DNA from: Shouchella patagoniensis
GTDB taxonomy: Bacteria; Bacillota; Bacilli; Bacillales; Bacillaceae_D
Direction: 5' to 3'
Length of the DNA: 64,000 bases
Assembly: GCF_002019705.1 (NCBI RefSeq)
Contig: NZ_KV917377.1
Coordinates: 3,631,649 to 3,695,648, forward strand
Below the pieces are notes generated by a model, which was not told where the DNA came from, did not search any database, and saw only the letters and a list, made by a program, of their open reading frames with translations. A program made the translations under genes and the position numbers. Shown here piece by piece: positions 1-9,077 of the stretch (positions are counted from its first letter, which is position 1; every line of letters begins with the position of its first letter).

Positions 1-1410
1 AACACGTATAATCCGGCTACTGGAGAGAAGCTAGCAGAAGTTGCGAAAGCAAGTTCAGTTGATGCGGATCAAGCGGTTGCTGCTGCACGTCATGCATTTG
101 AAAATGGAAAGTGGAAGAAATATCCGATCGGTAAACGGGCAAAAGTTTTACATAAAATCGCAGATATCATGCGGGAACGATTTAATGAAATCGTCGAATT
201 AGAAATTTTAGACACAGGAAAATCCTTAGCTGCAGCGCAAGGGCAAGTTACTCAGGCGATTGAGAACTTCGAATTTTATGCAGGTGCGATTGTCGGCCAC
301 CGTGGGACAGTTAATCCAATGCCTGGGCAATTTCATAATTATACAGAAAAAGAACCAGTAGGTGTTTGTGCACAAATCATCCCATGGAATTACCCGATTA
401 TGATGGCTTCATGGAAGATTGCTCCTGCAATTGCAGTAGGGTGTTCAATTGTTGTTAAGCCTGCAAGCCTAACCCCATTGACAGCAATTGTATTAGGAGA
501 AATTTGTTCAAAAGCAGGTGTACCAGCAGGTGTTATTAATATCGTTCCAGGCTCTGGTTCAGAAGTAGGGAATTACTTAGTTGAACATCTAGATGTAGAT
601 AAAGTTGCTTTCACTGGTTCAACGCCAATTGGAAAAGACATCATGGCGAGTGCTTCGGAAACTCTAAAACGTGTCACACTTGAGCTTGGTGGGAAGTCGC
701 CAAACCTTGTTTTTGAAGATGCTGATATCGATGCAGCAATAGCAGGATCATTGTTTGGTATTTTCTATAATACTGGGCAATCGTGTGAGGCGCGTTCACG
801 TCTTTACGTCCATGAAAATGTGTATGAAGAATTTCTTCATAAGTTTGTTGAGAAAACTAAACAACTGAAGCTTGGAAATCCATTTGATGAAGGGACTCAT
901 ATAGGAGCCATTATCGATGAAAACCAGCTGAAGGTAATTGACGGATATGTGAAATCAGCGAAAGAAGACGGAGCAGAAATATTGGCTGGTGGCAAACCGG
1001 CAATGATTGAAGGTTTCGAAAATGGCTACTGGTATGAACCGACAGTGATATCTGGAGTTACACATGAAATGACGGTGGTTAAAGAGGAAATCTTTGGACC
1101 TGTAGTCATAATCATGCCGTTTAAAGAGGAAAAAGAAGCGATCAAGTTAGCGAATGATACGGAATATGGGCTTGGTTCAGCGATATGGTCTACAAATGAT
1201 GCTCGAATTAAACGAGTTGGTGGTGCGATTCGAGCGGGAATTGTCATGGTTAATTGTCCATTTTCTGCATTTCCTGGCACGCCGTTTGGTGGATATAAAC
1301 AATCAGGATTTGGTCGGGAACTTTGTATTGAAACGCTTGACCTTTACACTGAAACAAAGAGTATTTTATCGTACTATGGCCAGCGTCCAATCAATCCGTT
1401 TGGCATTTAA
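1..1410 (+). CDS. NAD(P)-dependent aldehyde dehydrogenase, 5' end cut by the window
   Basis: The reading frame is open from base 1, so the start lies upstream and about 469 codons are visible. It is a class I/II aldehyde dehydrogenase that oxidises an aldehyde to an acid with NAD(P)+ in the cytoplasm. Visible marks are the IIPWNYP cofactor-binding segment, the general-base Glu in LELGGKSP (visible residue 228), the catalytic Cys in GQSCEA (visible residue 262) and the C-terminal PFGGYKQSG. It precedes PaaH/PaaJ-like enzymes and PaaX. In phenylacetate catabolism the ring-opened semialdehyde-CoA must be oxidised; some bacteria use a stand-alone enzyme instead of the fused PaaZ, so that role is possible. 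Phenylacetaldehyde or a betaine-type aldehyde are alternatives. The family is certain, the substrate is not. Confidence 0.9.
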   Translation, partial: NTYNPATGEKLAEVAKASSVDADQAVAAARHAFENGKWKKYPIGKRAKVLHKIADIMRERFNEIVELEILDTGKSLAAAQGQVTQAIENFEFYAGAIVGHRGTVNPMPGQFHNYTEKEPVGVCAQIIPWNYPIMMASWKIAPAIAVGCSIVVKPASLTPLTAIVLGEICSKAGVPAGVINIVPGSGSEVGNYLVEHLDVDKVAFTGSTPIGKDIMASASETLKRVTLELGGKSPNLVFEDADIDAAIAGSLFGIFYNTGQSCEARSRLYVHENVYEEFLHKFVEKTKQLKLGNPFDEGTHIGAIIDENQLKVIDGYVKSAKEDGAEILAGGKPAMIEGFENGYWYEPTVISGVTHEMTVVKEEIFGPVVIIMPFKEEKEAIKLANDTEYGLGSAIWSTNDARIKRVGGAIRAGIVMVNCPFSAFPGTPFGGYKQSGFGRELCIETLDLYTETKSILSYYGQRPINPFGI

Positions 1411-1497
1411 ACTAAAGAGGGGCTGACCGAATGGTAGCTCATTTTTATTAAAGGTTAGCAAAGCTGGATGCGATAAATGGAGAGGACGGTGTAAGAA

Positions 1498-2364
1498 ATG
1501 AACGAAATTGTTGTAGTAGGTTCTGGTGTTATGGGGAGAGGAATCGCGTACGTTGCTGCAGCGAGTGGTTTTCCTACATCTGTTGTAGATGTTAGTGCAG
1601 ATGCTTTAAAAAGTGCAGAAGAGGCTATTCATCAATTTTTTAGAAAAGGTGTTGCACGAGGGAAGGTAAGTGAGGAAGAGGCGACGGTAGCTTTAAGAAA
1701 ACTGGCATTTACTCAAGATCTTGAAGCGGTTGCGAGATCTGCTGATCTCATCATTGAAGCAGTGCCTGAAAGGGCTAAATTAAAGCAACAAGTTTTTGAA
1801 ATAGTAGGGCGATCTGCGAAAGCATCGTGCATCTTCGCGACGAACACATCAACAATGAGTCCGACAGAAATCGCATCATTCGGAGGAAGGCCAGAACGAA
1901 CAATTGCCATGCACTTCTTTAATCCAGTTCATAAAATGCCTCTAGTTGAGATTGTTCGAGGGTTAGAGACTAGCGATGAAACTGTAAAATACATTGAGTC
2001 TATAGCACGATCGATGGGCAAAGAAACCGTCACAATTAAAGAGTTTCCAGGGTTTGTCACTAGCAGGATGAGTGCTCTTGTTGGAAATGAAGCTTTCTAT
2101 ATGTTGCAAGAAGGGTTAGGCACTGCAGAAGAAATTGATAAAGCGATTAAACTCGGCTTGAACTATCCTATGGGGCCATTTGAGTTAGCTGACCTCGTTG
2201 GACTTGATGCACGATTAAATAATCTCCGGTATCTTCATGAAAAACTTGGAGAAAAGTACCGCCCTGCGCCACTTTTAGAACAGTACGTAAAAGCAGGCCG
2301 ACTTGGAAGAAAGTCAGGCAAAGGCGTATATGAGTACACGAATGAAGGGGCGGTCTCGAAATGA
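1498..2364 (+). CDS. paaH: 3-hydroxyacyl-CoA dehydrogenase (PaaH-like)
   Basis: This 288-residue protein has the N-terminal Rossmann motif GSGVMGRG near residue 8, the [13 protein letters not shown] segment that carries the catalytic His, and the C-terminal helical domain with [12 protein letters not shown]. The length matches single-domain 3-hydroxybutyryl/3-hydroxyadipyl-CoA dehydrogenases. It oxidises a 3-hydroxyacyl-CoA with NAD+. Its stop codon overlaps the start of the PaaJ-like thiolase by four bases (ATGA), so the two are translationally coupled. Position between an aldehyde dehydrogenase and a 3-oxoadipyl-CoA-type thiolase, with PaaX downstream, points to 3-hydroxyadipyl-CoA of the phenylacetate pathway. 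A general beta-oxidation role cannot be excluded. The start ATG has a GGACGGTG-like ribosome site. Confidence 0.88.
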   Translation: MNEIVVVGSGVMGRGIAYVAAASGFPTSVVDVSADALKSAEEAIHQFFRKGVARGKVSEEEATVALRKLAFTQDLEAVARSADLIIEAVPERAKLKQQVFEIVGRSAKASCIFATNTSTMSPTEIASFGGRPERTIAMHFFNPVHKMPLVEIVRGLETSDETVKYIESIARSMGKETVTIKEFPGFVTSRMSALVGNEAFYMLQEGLGTAEEIDKAIKLGLNYPMGPFELADLVGLDARLNNLRYLHEKLGEKYRPAPLLEQYVKAGRLGRKSGKGVYEYTNEGAVSK

Positions 2365-3569
2365 AGGAAGTTGTCATTATTGATGCCGTTAGAACACCAA
2401 TTGGACGATATAAAGGTGGTTTAAAGAATATTCGTCCCGATGATTTAGGTGCAGTCGTTATCAGGGCATTGCTTGATCGAAACAAATTATTAGACCCTCA
2501 TACGATTGAGGAAGTTGTGTTAGGGAATGCGAACCAGGCAGGAGAAGATAATCGCAATGTGGCACGGATGTCTGCGCTTCTAGCGGGATTGCCTGTTGAA
2601 AGTGCAGGAACAACAATCAATCGGCTGTGCGGATCAGGGTTAGATGCGATTTTATATGCTGCCAGAGCGATTGCCAGTGGTGATGGGGATGTGTTTATTG
2701 CAGGTGGTACAGAAAGCATGACCCGAGCTCCTTTTGTAATGGGCAAACCAGAAGTGGATTATCCCCGAGGAACGATGGAATTAATGGATACAACAATCGG
2801 TTGGCGTTTTACTAACAAAGCATTAGAGGAGCAATACGGTGCTGAATCAATGCCGAAAACGGCTGACAATGTCGCAGCAAGGTACGGTATCAAACGTGAA
2901 GATCAAGATCGATTTGCATTGTCGAGTCAAAAACGTGCAAAAGTCGCTATAAGTGGGAATCGCTTTACCGATGAAATCATACCTGTTTCCTATAAAGATC
3001 ACAAAGGAAACGAAATTGTGATTAATACGGATGAACATCCTCGTCCAGAATCATCAATTGATAAATTAGCAAAATTAAAGCCACTGTTTCCAAATGGTAC
3101 CGTTACTGCAGGGAATGCATCAGGAGTCAATGATGGTGCTAGTGCTTTGTTGCTCATGTCTGCGGAAAAAGCAAAAGAACTTGGCTTAAAGCCATTAGCT
3201 CGCTATGTGAGTGGGGGTGTTGCTGGAGTAGAGCCCACCGTGATGGGCATTGGACCGATTGATGCAACTGAAAAAGCCCTTTCTAGAGCTGGGTTATCCG
3301 TTTCTGATGTCGATCTCGTGGAATTAAATGAAGCATTCGCTGCACAAGCGCTGGCTTGTATAAATGAACTAGGGTTGGATCAAAACAAAGTGAATGTAAA
3401 TGGCGGCGCCATTGCATTTGGCCATCCACTTGGGGCAAGTGGAGCACGAATTGTTACGACTCTACTGCATGAAATGAAAAAGCAGAAATCTCGTTATGGT
3501 TTGGCGACGATGTGTATCGGTGTAGGCCAAGGAATTGCTGGAATTTTTGAGCGAATCGAGGAGGAATAA
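2361..3569 (+). CDS. paaJ: 3-oxoadipyl-CoA-type thiolase (PaaJ/PcaF-like)
   Basis: A 402-residue thiolase with the nucleophilic Cys in [10 protein letters not shown] (about residue 90), the NEAFAAQ motif, [10 protein letters not shown] and the C-terminal Cys in TMCIGVGQG. The [15 protein letters not shown] and TTIGWRF segments resemble the PaaJ/PcaF branch that thiolytically cleaves 3-oxoadipyl-CoA to acetyl-CoA and succinyl-CoA (and 3-oxo-5,6-dehydrosuberyl-CoA), rather than acetoacetyl-CoA thiolases. It overlaps the preceding dehydrogenase by four bases and lies three bases before the hydratase gene, so all are one operon. The branch assignment comes from remembered signatures and would need a phylogeny. 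Confidence 0.85.
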   Translation: MKEVVIIDAVRTPIGRYKGGLKNIRPDDLGAVVIRALLDRNKLLDPHTIEEVVLGNANQAGEDNRNVARMSALLAGLPVESAGTTINRLCGSGLDAILYAARAIASGDGDVFIAGGTESMTRAPFVMGKPEVDYPRGTMELMDTTIGWRFTNKALEEQYGAESMPKTADNVAARYGIKREDQDRFALSSQKRAKVAISGNRFTDEIIPVSYKDHKGNEIVINTDEHPRPESSIDKLAKLKPLFPNGTVTAGNASGVNDGASALLLMSAEKAKELGLKPLARYVSGGVAGVEPTVMGIGPIDATEKALSRAGLSVSDVDLVELNEAFAAQALACINELGLDQNKVNVNGGAIAFGHPLGASGARIVTTLLHEMKKQKSRYGLATMCIGVGQGIAGIFERIEEE

Positions 3570-3572
3570 ACC

Positions 3573-4349
3573 TTGGAATCGGTTTTAGTTGAATATAAAG
3601 AATCACTAGCATACGTAACAATTAATCGACCTGACGTGTTGAATTGTTTTGATTATCAAACGTTAAAAGAGATGGATGACATAGTGAGTCGTCTAGCTAT
3701 GTCATCAGAAATTCATGCAATTGTGTTTACAGGGGCTGGTGAAAAAGCATTCTCTGCTGGAGCTGATTTAAAAGAGCGTAAAACATTAACGTTAGAGGAA
3801 ACAAGGAGAAACGTCGCATTCATTCAGCGAGTATTCCAAGCGATCGCAGAGTTGCCACAACCAACGATAGCTGCGGTAAATGGTTTTGCCCTCGGTGGTG
3901 GGTTTGAATGGATGCTTGCATGTGATTTTGCGGTTTGTACAGAAAATGCAGTGTTAGGACTGACTGAAACGAGCTGGGGCATTATACCTGGAGCTGGTGG
4001 TACACAACGTTTACCAAGAGTCGTTGGAGAAATGAAAGCAAAAGAATTAATTTTAACTGCTAAGCGGTTAGATGCTATGGAAGCCAAGGAGCTTGGGTTG
4101 GTTCTTTCTGTAGTTTCACAAAAACAACTTATGGATGAAGCAAGGGAATTAGCAATGGCGATGTTGAAGAACGCGCCGATCGCTTTGCGGCAAGCAAACT
4201 ATGCGATTAAACAAGCTGGGAACGTCGATCTGCAAACGGGTCTTGCGCTGGAAGCAAAAGCGTATGAACTTACACTTCAGAGTGAAGATCGGAAAGAAGC
4301 GCTTCTTGCTTTCTCTGAAAAAAGAAAACCAGTTTTTTCTGGAAACTAG
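3573..4349 (+). CDS. enoyl-CoA hydratase/isomerase (PaaF/PaaG-like)
   Basis: A 258-residue crotonase-fold enzyme. The CoA-binding AFSAGADLKE segment, the oxyanion-hole GFALGGGFE and a Glu in the LTETSWGIIPGAGGTQRLPR region are visible, with a catalytic-type arrangement as in 2-enoyl-CoA hydratases. It starts with TTG at 3573, three bases after the thiolase stop, behind GAGGAGGAA. In this operon it would hydrate 2,3-dehydroadipyl-CoA (PaaF) or isomerise the epoxide or oxepin intermediate (PaaG). The sequence alone does not separate these roles. It is followed by PaaX after about 75 bases, so it is probably the last enzyme of this transcriptional group before the regulator. Confidence 0.87.
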   Translation: MESVLVEYKESLAYVTINRPDVLNCFDYQTLKEMDDIVSRLAMSSEIHAIVFTGAGEKAFSAGADLKERKTLTLEETRRNVAFIQRVFQAIAELPQPTIAAVNGFALGGGFEWMLACDFAVCTENAVLGLTETSWGIIPGAGGTQRLPRVVGEMKAKELILTAKRLDAMEAKELGLVLSVVSQKQLMDEARELAMAMLKNAPIALRQANYAIKQAGNVDLQTGLALEAKAYELTLQSEDRKEALLAFSEKRKPVFSGN

Positions 4350-4424
4350 CATTGCGGATCGTCCCATAAGCGATATAATGAAATTGTATCAGCCGTTGAA
4401 AAAACGTTAGGAAGAGTGAGGCTT

Positions 4425-5306
4425 ATGGGTGCAAATACGCAATCAATGATTTTTACTATATACGGAGATTATATACGCCATTATGGCAGCAAAGTGTGGA
4501 TTGGAAGTTTAATTCAATTATTAAAAGAGTTTGGTCATAATGAGCAAGGCGTACGGGTTGCTGTTTCGCGTATGGTTAAGCAAGGGTGGCTCCAATCGGA
4601 AAGGCAAGGAGCAAAAAGTTTTTATTCCTTAACGCCACGTGGAGTCGACAGGATGGATGAAGCGGGCGATCGAATCTTTAAATTTGAAGAGCACGCCTGG
4701 GATGGAAAATGGCGTATGTTGCTCTATAAAATACCAGAAGAGCAAAGGCAAGTCCGTGATGAGTTGAGAAAGGAACTGTTATGGAGTGGATTTGGAAGTT
4801 TTTCAGCGTCGTGTTGGATTTCGCCAAATCCGTTAGAAAAACGGGTTGATGCGTTAATTGAGAAATACGAGATTGACGATTATGTTGATTTCTTTGAGGG
4901 TGTTTATAAATCCGAAAAGAATGACCAATTAGTAGAAAAAAGTTGGCCACTAGATGATATACAAGAAAAGTATGAGGCATTTATTATCCAATATAGCAGG
5001 TCATTTATTGCTCATCAAAGCTTAATGTATCGCAATGAGATGAGTGATGCAGAGTGTTTTGTCATTCGGACAAAACTTGTTCATGAATATCGAAAATTTT
5101 TATTTATTGATCCTGGTTTGCCAAAAGAGTTGTTGCCACCAAATTGGAATGGGAACGAAGCGATGCTTTTGTTTAAGCAGTATTATAAATTGTTAGCTGA
5201 ACCAGCGAGTCGCTTCTTTGAACATGTCTTTAAACAAGATAATGATATGTGTCAAAAAGAAGAAGCGTATGACGCAAGTGATCATCCGTTAATTGTAAAA
5301 GAGTGA
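4425..5306 (+). CDS. paaX: PaaX-family transcriptional repressor of phenylacetate catabolism
   Basis: A 293-residue protein with an N-terminal winged helix (TQSMIFTIYGDYIRHYG, then VRVAVSRMVKQGWL) and the long middle and C-terminal PaaX domains (WDGKWRMLLYKIPE, LWSGFGSFSASCWISP). This layout is typical of PaaX, which represses paa genes and is released by phenylacetyl-CoA. The in-frame GTG at 4416 sits inside the ribosome site AGGAAGAG, so ATG 4425 is the better start. Its presence after PaaH/PaaJ/hydratase-like genes is the strongest evidence that this block is for phenylacetyl-CoA breakdown. I could not identify its operator in this window. Confidence 0.92.
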   Translation: MGANTQSMIFTIYGDYIRHYGSKVWIGSLIQLLKEFGHNEQGVRVAVSRMVKQGWLQSERQGAKSFYSLTPRGVDRMDEAGDRIFKFEEHAWDGKWRMLLYKIPEEQRQVRDELRKELLWSGFGSFSASCWISPNPLEKRVDALIEKYEIDDYVDFFEGVYKSEKNDQLVEKSWPLDDIQEKYEAFIIQYSRSFIAHQSLMYRNEMSDAECFVIRTKLVHEYRKFLFIDPGLPKELLPPNWNGNEAMLLFKQYYKLLAEPASRFFEHVFKQDNDMCQKEEAYDASDHPLIVKE

Positions 5307-5320
5307 AAGGGGTGAAGGAG

Positions 5321-6271
5321 ATGTTGAAACGACTAAATATCAAGTACCCTATTATTCAAGGTGGAATGGGTAACGTTAGTGCCCCTTCATTAGTCGCAAG
5401 TGTCTCTGAAGCTGGCGGACTTGGAACAATTGGTTGTGGCACAATGGAACCTAAAGTAGTCGACAGGCTCATCTTAGAAACAAAGGATCGGACAGATAAA
5501 CCTTTTGCACTTAATATTCCTCTGTCAGTTAATGCACACTCTAAGGAACTAATGGATTTAGCGATTCAACATGATATTAAAGTGGTGTCTCTATCAGCGG
5601 GGAATCCGAATCCATATATTTCCATTCTGAAAGAAAAAGGGATTACAGTTATGGCTGTTGTAGCGAGTGTAGGTCATGCAACAAAGGCAGAAGCGGCAGG
5701 TGCTGATCTCCTTGTTGCAGAAGGATTTGAGGCTGCAGGCATTAACTCGCCAGTAGAGTTGACAACGTTTACACTTGTTCCGCAAATATGTAAGCATGTC
5801 AGTATTCCCGTGGTGGCTGCAGGAGGGATAGCTGATGGATATGGACTTGCGGCAGCTTTGATGTTAGGCGCCTCCGGTGTCCAAATGGGTACTCGTTTTA
5901 TCGCGACAGAAGAAGCTCCGTACCATGCACTGTATAAAGAGAAAGTATTGCAAGCAACAGAACTGTCTACCATAGTTCTTGGTCGTCCTCATGGTCAAGT
6001 GCGACGTGTACTTAAAGGGGTTTACTCTGAAAAACTGTTGCAAGTGGAGTCAAGTCTAGATGACAAAGCCTATCGGGAGCATACGTCTGAACACCAACAC
6101 CAACTTGGGGCGGTGAAAGGTGATGACACTAATGGATTTATGAATAGTGGGCAAATTGCAGGTTTAATAGATGATCTTCCTACAGTTAAGGATTTAATTA
6201 AATCGATGATGAATACAGCACGTCAACAGTTGGATAAAAAGCGAAAAGAAATAAGTGCGTTAACTGAATAA
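5321..6271 (+). CDS. nitronate monooxygenase / FabK-like FMN protein
   Basis: A 316-residue TIM-barrel flavoprotein of the 2-nitropropane dioxygenase/FabK superfamily. It shows the N-terminal YPIIQGGMGNVS, the EGFEAAGIN loop, PVVAAGGIADG and GASGVQMGTRF, which form the FMN phosphate site in this family. Members either oxidise alkyl nitronates or reduce enoyl-ACP; the second usually needs a FabK-specific cation-binding loop that I cannot confirm. ATG 5321 with AAAGGGG nine bases upstream is preferred over GTG 5303, which overlaps the PaaX stop. The spacing places it in the same operon as PaaX and the permease. A role in aromatic catabolism is unknown; detoxification of a reactive intermediate is only a guess. 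Confidence 0.8.
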   Translation: MLKRLNIKYPIIQGGMGNVSAPSLVASVSEAGGLGTIGCGTMEPKVVDRLILETKDRTDKPFALNIPLSVNAHSKELMDLAIQHDIKVVSLSAGNPNPYISILKEKGITVMAVVASVGHATKAEAAGADLLVAEGFEAAGINSPVELTTFTLVPQICKHVSIPVVAAGGIADGYGLAAALMLGASGVQMGTRFIATEEAPYHALYKEKVLQATELSTIVLGRPHGQVRRVLKGVYSEKLLQVESSLDDKAYREHTSEHQHQLGAVKGDDTNGFMNSGQIAGLIDDLPTVKDLIKSMMNTARQQLDKKRKEISALTE

Positions 6272-6281
6272 GGGGGAAACA

Positions 6282-7643
6282 ATGGCGAAAAAAAGAGAAT
6301 ATGGAAAGGTTCATCCAGGTGTTAAGTGGGGACCTTTTACAATGAGGTTACCGGGGATACACGTGGAATGGAAGCTTACACAGTTATTACAAGGTGGGTT
6401 ATTATTGCTTGCAACTTGTGGGTCTGTTACGCCACTTGCAATGAATTATTTTGATGTGTCATTTGAAGTGGCATGGACGCTCAGCTTGTTCTTTTTGTTT
6501 TTTGTTTTGGCTCAGACGATGTTTTTTGGTGATGTTTATGCGGGCGGAGGTATTACACCAGCTTTACCACTAACACTAATATTTATTGGAGCCTTTACAC
6601 CTGGAGTTGAGGTTATTCAAGCACTTACTGCTTTATTCATACTTTCATCTTTACTGTTTGTTTTCTTTGGAATTACCGGTCTAGGTGCTAAATTTAACGA
6701 AATGGTTCCAAATGTATTAAAAGCGGGAATCATTATGGGAGGTGCGGTTGCTGCCTTTCAAAGTGAGCTTAACCGAATGCCGCAAATGCCATATTCAATC
6801 ATTACAGCTTGGATTGTCGTCTTGTTTTTGTTTTATTCACTTCCATTTAAAAAAATGGCTGACACGAGGACGAAAATCTTTGTTGGAGGAAATGCTCTTT
6901 TGCTTTCATTAGTTGCAGCTGCTATTGTTGGATCAATTGCTGGGGAAGTGCACTTCGATATATCGTGGGGATTTTTTATTCCTCCTTTAGGAGAAACGTT
7001 TGCTGCCATGTCTGTATGGTCAATTGGTTTTCCTTCGCTTGGTCTGTTTATAAAGATGTTACCTCTCGGGTTACTTATTTACATTCTTGCTTTCAGTGAT
7101 CTATTAATTGGAGATACGTTGATGAAGGATGCTGACAAAGTTAGGATAGATGAGAAAATTGACGTAAATGCTACGCGTAGCCACTATGTTCTCGCGGCAA
7201 GAAATTTATTGCAAGCACTCACAGTTGGTCCGCTTCTGTGGTTACATGGTCCCATTTGGGTGGGAGTGCAAGTTTTTTTGATTGAACGATATAAGCAAGG
7301 AAGACATGTAATGGATTCAATCTTTTCCGGACCTATGAATTTTTATATATTAGCAATACCTTTAGGTTTACTTATGCCGATTATTGGTATTATTACTCCC
7401 ATGTTTCCTGTTGCATTGTCTGTCGCGCTTTTATTAACTGGATTTGCCTGTGCATATGTAGCTATGTCGATGATGGAAGATCAAACGACTGGTGGGATGA
7501 TCTTAGCAATAGGAATGGTAACTGCATTTTTAGGACCTGCATGGGGTATTGTATCAGGTATAATTTTATACATACTACTAATAGGTATTCGGGCTAAGAA
7601 ACATGAAGAAATTGAAGATAGCAATGGAAAAGAAATTTCTTAA
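6282..7643 (+). CDS. polytopic membrane permease of unknown substrate
   Basis: A 453-residue protein with about 12 hydrophobic segments, a short basic N-terminus (MAKKREYGKVHPG) and a hydrophilic C-terminus. The segment GDVYAGGGITPALPLT and the later FSDLLIGDTLMKDADK loop recall uncharacterised secondary transporters distantly like the SulP/NCS2 fold, but I do not recognise a named family with certainty. It starts ten bases after the flavoprotein stop with a GGGGGAA ribosome site and is the last gene before a new promoter with a cre site, so it probably belongs to the paa-like operon. Transport of phenylacetate or another aromatic acid would fit the neighbourhood but is inference only. Confidence 0.7.
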   Translation: MAKKREYGKVHPGVKWGPFTMRLPGIHVEWKLTQLLQGGLLLLATCGSVTPLAMNYFDVSFEVAWTLSLFFLFFVLAQTMFFGDVYAGGGITPALPLTLIFIGAFTPGVEVIQALTALFILSSLLFVFFGITGLGAKFNEMVPNVLKAGIIMGGAVAAFQSELNRMPQMPYSIITAWIVVLFLFYSLPFKKMADTRTKIFVGGNALLLSLVAAAIVGSIAGEVHFDISWGFFIPPLGETFAAMSVWSIGFPSLGLFIKMLPLGLLIYILAFSDLLIGDTLMKDADKVRIDEKIDVNATRSHYVLAARNLLQALTVGPLLWLHGPIWVGVQVFLIERYKQGRHVMDSIFSGPMNFYILAIPLGLLMPIIGIITPMFPVALSVALLLTGFACAYVAMSMMEDQTTGGMILAIGMVTAFLGPAWGIVSGIILYILLIGIRAKKHEEIEDSNGKEIS

Positions 7644-7652
7644 GTTAAGAAA

Positions 7653-7675
7653 TGTAAGCGTTTACTTGATATAAT
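7653..7675 (+). promoter_or_regulatory. extended -10 promoter with overlapping cre site
   Basis: TGTAAGCGTTTACT at 7653-7666 matches 13 of 14 positions of the CcpA cre consensus (TGWNANCGNTNWCA). An extended -10 element TGATATAAT follows at 7667-7675 with no good -35. The cre overlaps the spacer, a position where CcpA normally represses. It lies just before the NSS transporter and phenylalanine dehydrogenase operon. Confidence 0.6.
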
Positions 7676-7692
7676 GTGAAAGGAGGTGAAAA

Positions 7693-9045
7693 ATGGAAAA
7701 GCAGCAATGGACTTCAAAGTATGGATTTATTTTGGCAGCTGCTGGTTCGGCAATTGGACTTGGAGCGATATGGAAATTTCCATATGTGGCTGGAATAAGT
7801 GGGGGAGGAGCCTTTTTCCTTGTCTTTATTTTATTCACAGTTTTAGTTGGTTTGCCTTTATTAATCGGTGAATTTGTAATTGGACGAAGCACACAAAAAA
7901 ATGCAGTTGATTCATATCGATCAATTGCACCTGGTACGTCTTGGCACTTGCTTGGACGTCTTGGTATGGTGACTGCTTTTCTCTTACTTTCTTTTTATAG
8001 TGTTGTAGGTGGATGGATCTTAATTTATATCTGGAAAACGATATCCGGACAGCTTTCAGATCTGCATGGAACAGAGTATTCTGCTCTGTTGAACGAGACA
8101 ATTAGTGATCCGTTTATATCTGTATTCTTTCATTTACTCTTTATGGTAATGGTTATCGTCGTAGTGGCCAAAGGTATACAATCAGGAATTGAAAAAGCTA
8201 GTGTTGTCATGATGCCAGCACTATTTGTACTATTTATCATTATCGTTATTCGATCTGTTACGTTAGATGGTGCGATGGAAGGCATTTCTTTTCTACTTGT
8301 CCCAAATTTTGAAGGACTGACAAGTGAAGGTGTACTCTTTGCAATGGGGCAATCCTTTTTTGCTTTAAGTTTAGGAATTTCTGTAATGGTGACATACAGC
8401 TCCTATTTATCAAAAAAAGAAAACTTATTGCAATCAGCCGGAGCTATTGTTGTGATGAACTTTATTGTCGCATTACTGGCGGGTCTAGCTATTTTCCCGG
8501 CTGTGTTTTCGTTTGGACTCGATCCAGCAGATGGTCCAGCCCTCATCTTTGCGGTTTTGCCAACAGTATTTAATCAGATGCCCCTAGGAATGGTTTTCTT
8601 ACTCGCTTTTCTCATCTTATTTTTGTTTGCTGCATTAACGTCTGCATTTTCGATGTTGGAAATCATCGTTGCAGCATGGACAAGAGGGAAAGAAAGCAAG
8701 AGGAAGAAAACAGTGTGGGTTATTGGTTTATGTATTTTTCTTGTGGGTGTACCATCTGCTCTTTCTTATGGCGTTTGGTCTGATGTGTCCATCTTTGGAT
8801 TAATCATTTTTGATGCGGTTGACTTTTTGGTCAGCAATATTTTGTTGCCATTTGGAGCGTTATTAATTGCCATCTTTATTCCACTTAGGATGCAAAGAGA
8901 GGTACTTCTAGCAGAATTCACAACCGGTAATACGATAGGAAGAAAGTTGTTTGCTTCGTGGTTGCTTTTTATTAAGTACGTTGTACCAATCGCAATTTCA
9001 CTTGTATTTTTACATGCGCTTGGTGCATTTGACTGGCTCATATAA
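7693..9045 (+). CDS. neurotransmitter:sodium symporter (NSS) family amino-acid importer
   Basis: A 450-residue LeuT-fold transporter with 11-12 membrane segments. The first helix carries the family hallmark [17 protein letters not shown], which forms sodium and substrate sites, and GGGAFFLVF follows. Bacterial NSS proteins import amino acids with Na+, including aromatic ones such as tryptophan and tyrosine. It starts at ATG 7693 behind AAAGGAGGTG. It is the first gene after the cre promoter and 32 bases before phenylalanine dehydrogenase, so phenylalanine (or related aromatic amino acids) is the most likely cargo. Sodium coupling would suit an alkaliphile. Substrate is inferred from context only. 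Confidence 0.88.
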   Translation: MEKQQWTSKYGFILAAAGSAIGLGAIWKFPYVAGISGGGAFFLVFILFTVLVGLPLLIGEFVIGRSTQKNAVDSYRSIAPGTSWHLLGRLGMVTAFLLLSFYSVVGGWILIYIWKTISGQLSDLHGTEYSALLNETISDPFISVFFHLLFMVMVIVVVAKGIQSGIEKASVVMMPALFVLFIIIVIRSVTLDGAMEGISFLLVPNFEGLTSEGVLFAMGQSFFALSLGISVMVTYSSYLSKKENLLQSAGAIVVMNFIVALLAGLAIFPAVFSFGLDPADGPALIFAVLPTVFNQMPLGMVFLLAFLILFLFAALTSAFSMLEIIVAAWTRGKESKRKKTVWVIGLCIFLVGVPSALSYGVWSDVSIFGLIIFDAVDFLVSNILLPFGALLIAIFIPLRMQREVLLAEFTTGNTIGRKLFASWLLFIKYVVPIAISLVFLHALGAFDWLI

Positions 9046-9077
9046 AACAATAGATAAGAAAAGAAGGGATGGTTTTA

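Noticed and set aside
1411-1497. Small frame MVAHFY between the aldehyde dehydrogenase and PaaH-like genes
   Set aside because: Six codons only, no ribosome site; simply a spacer within the operon.
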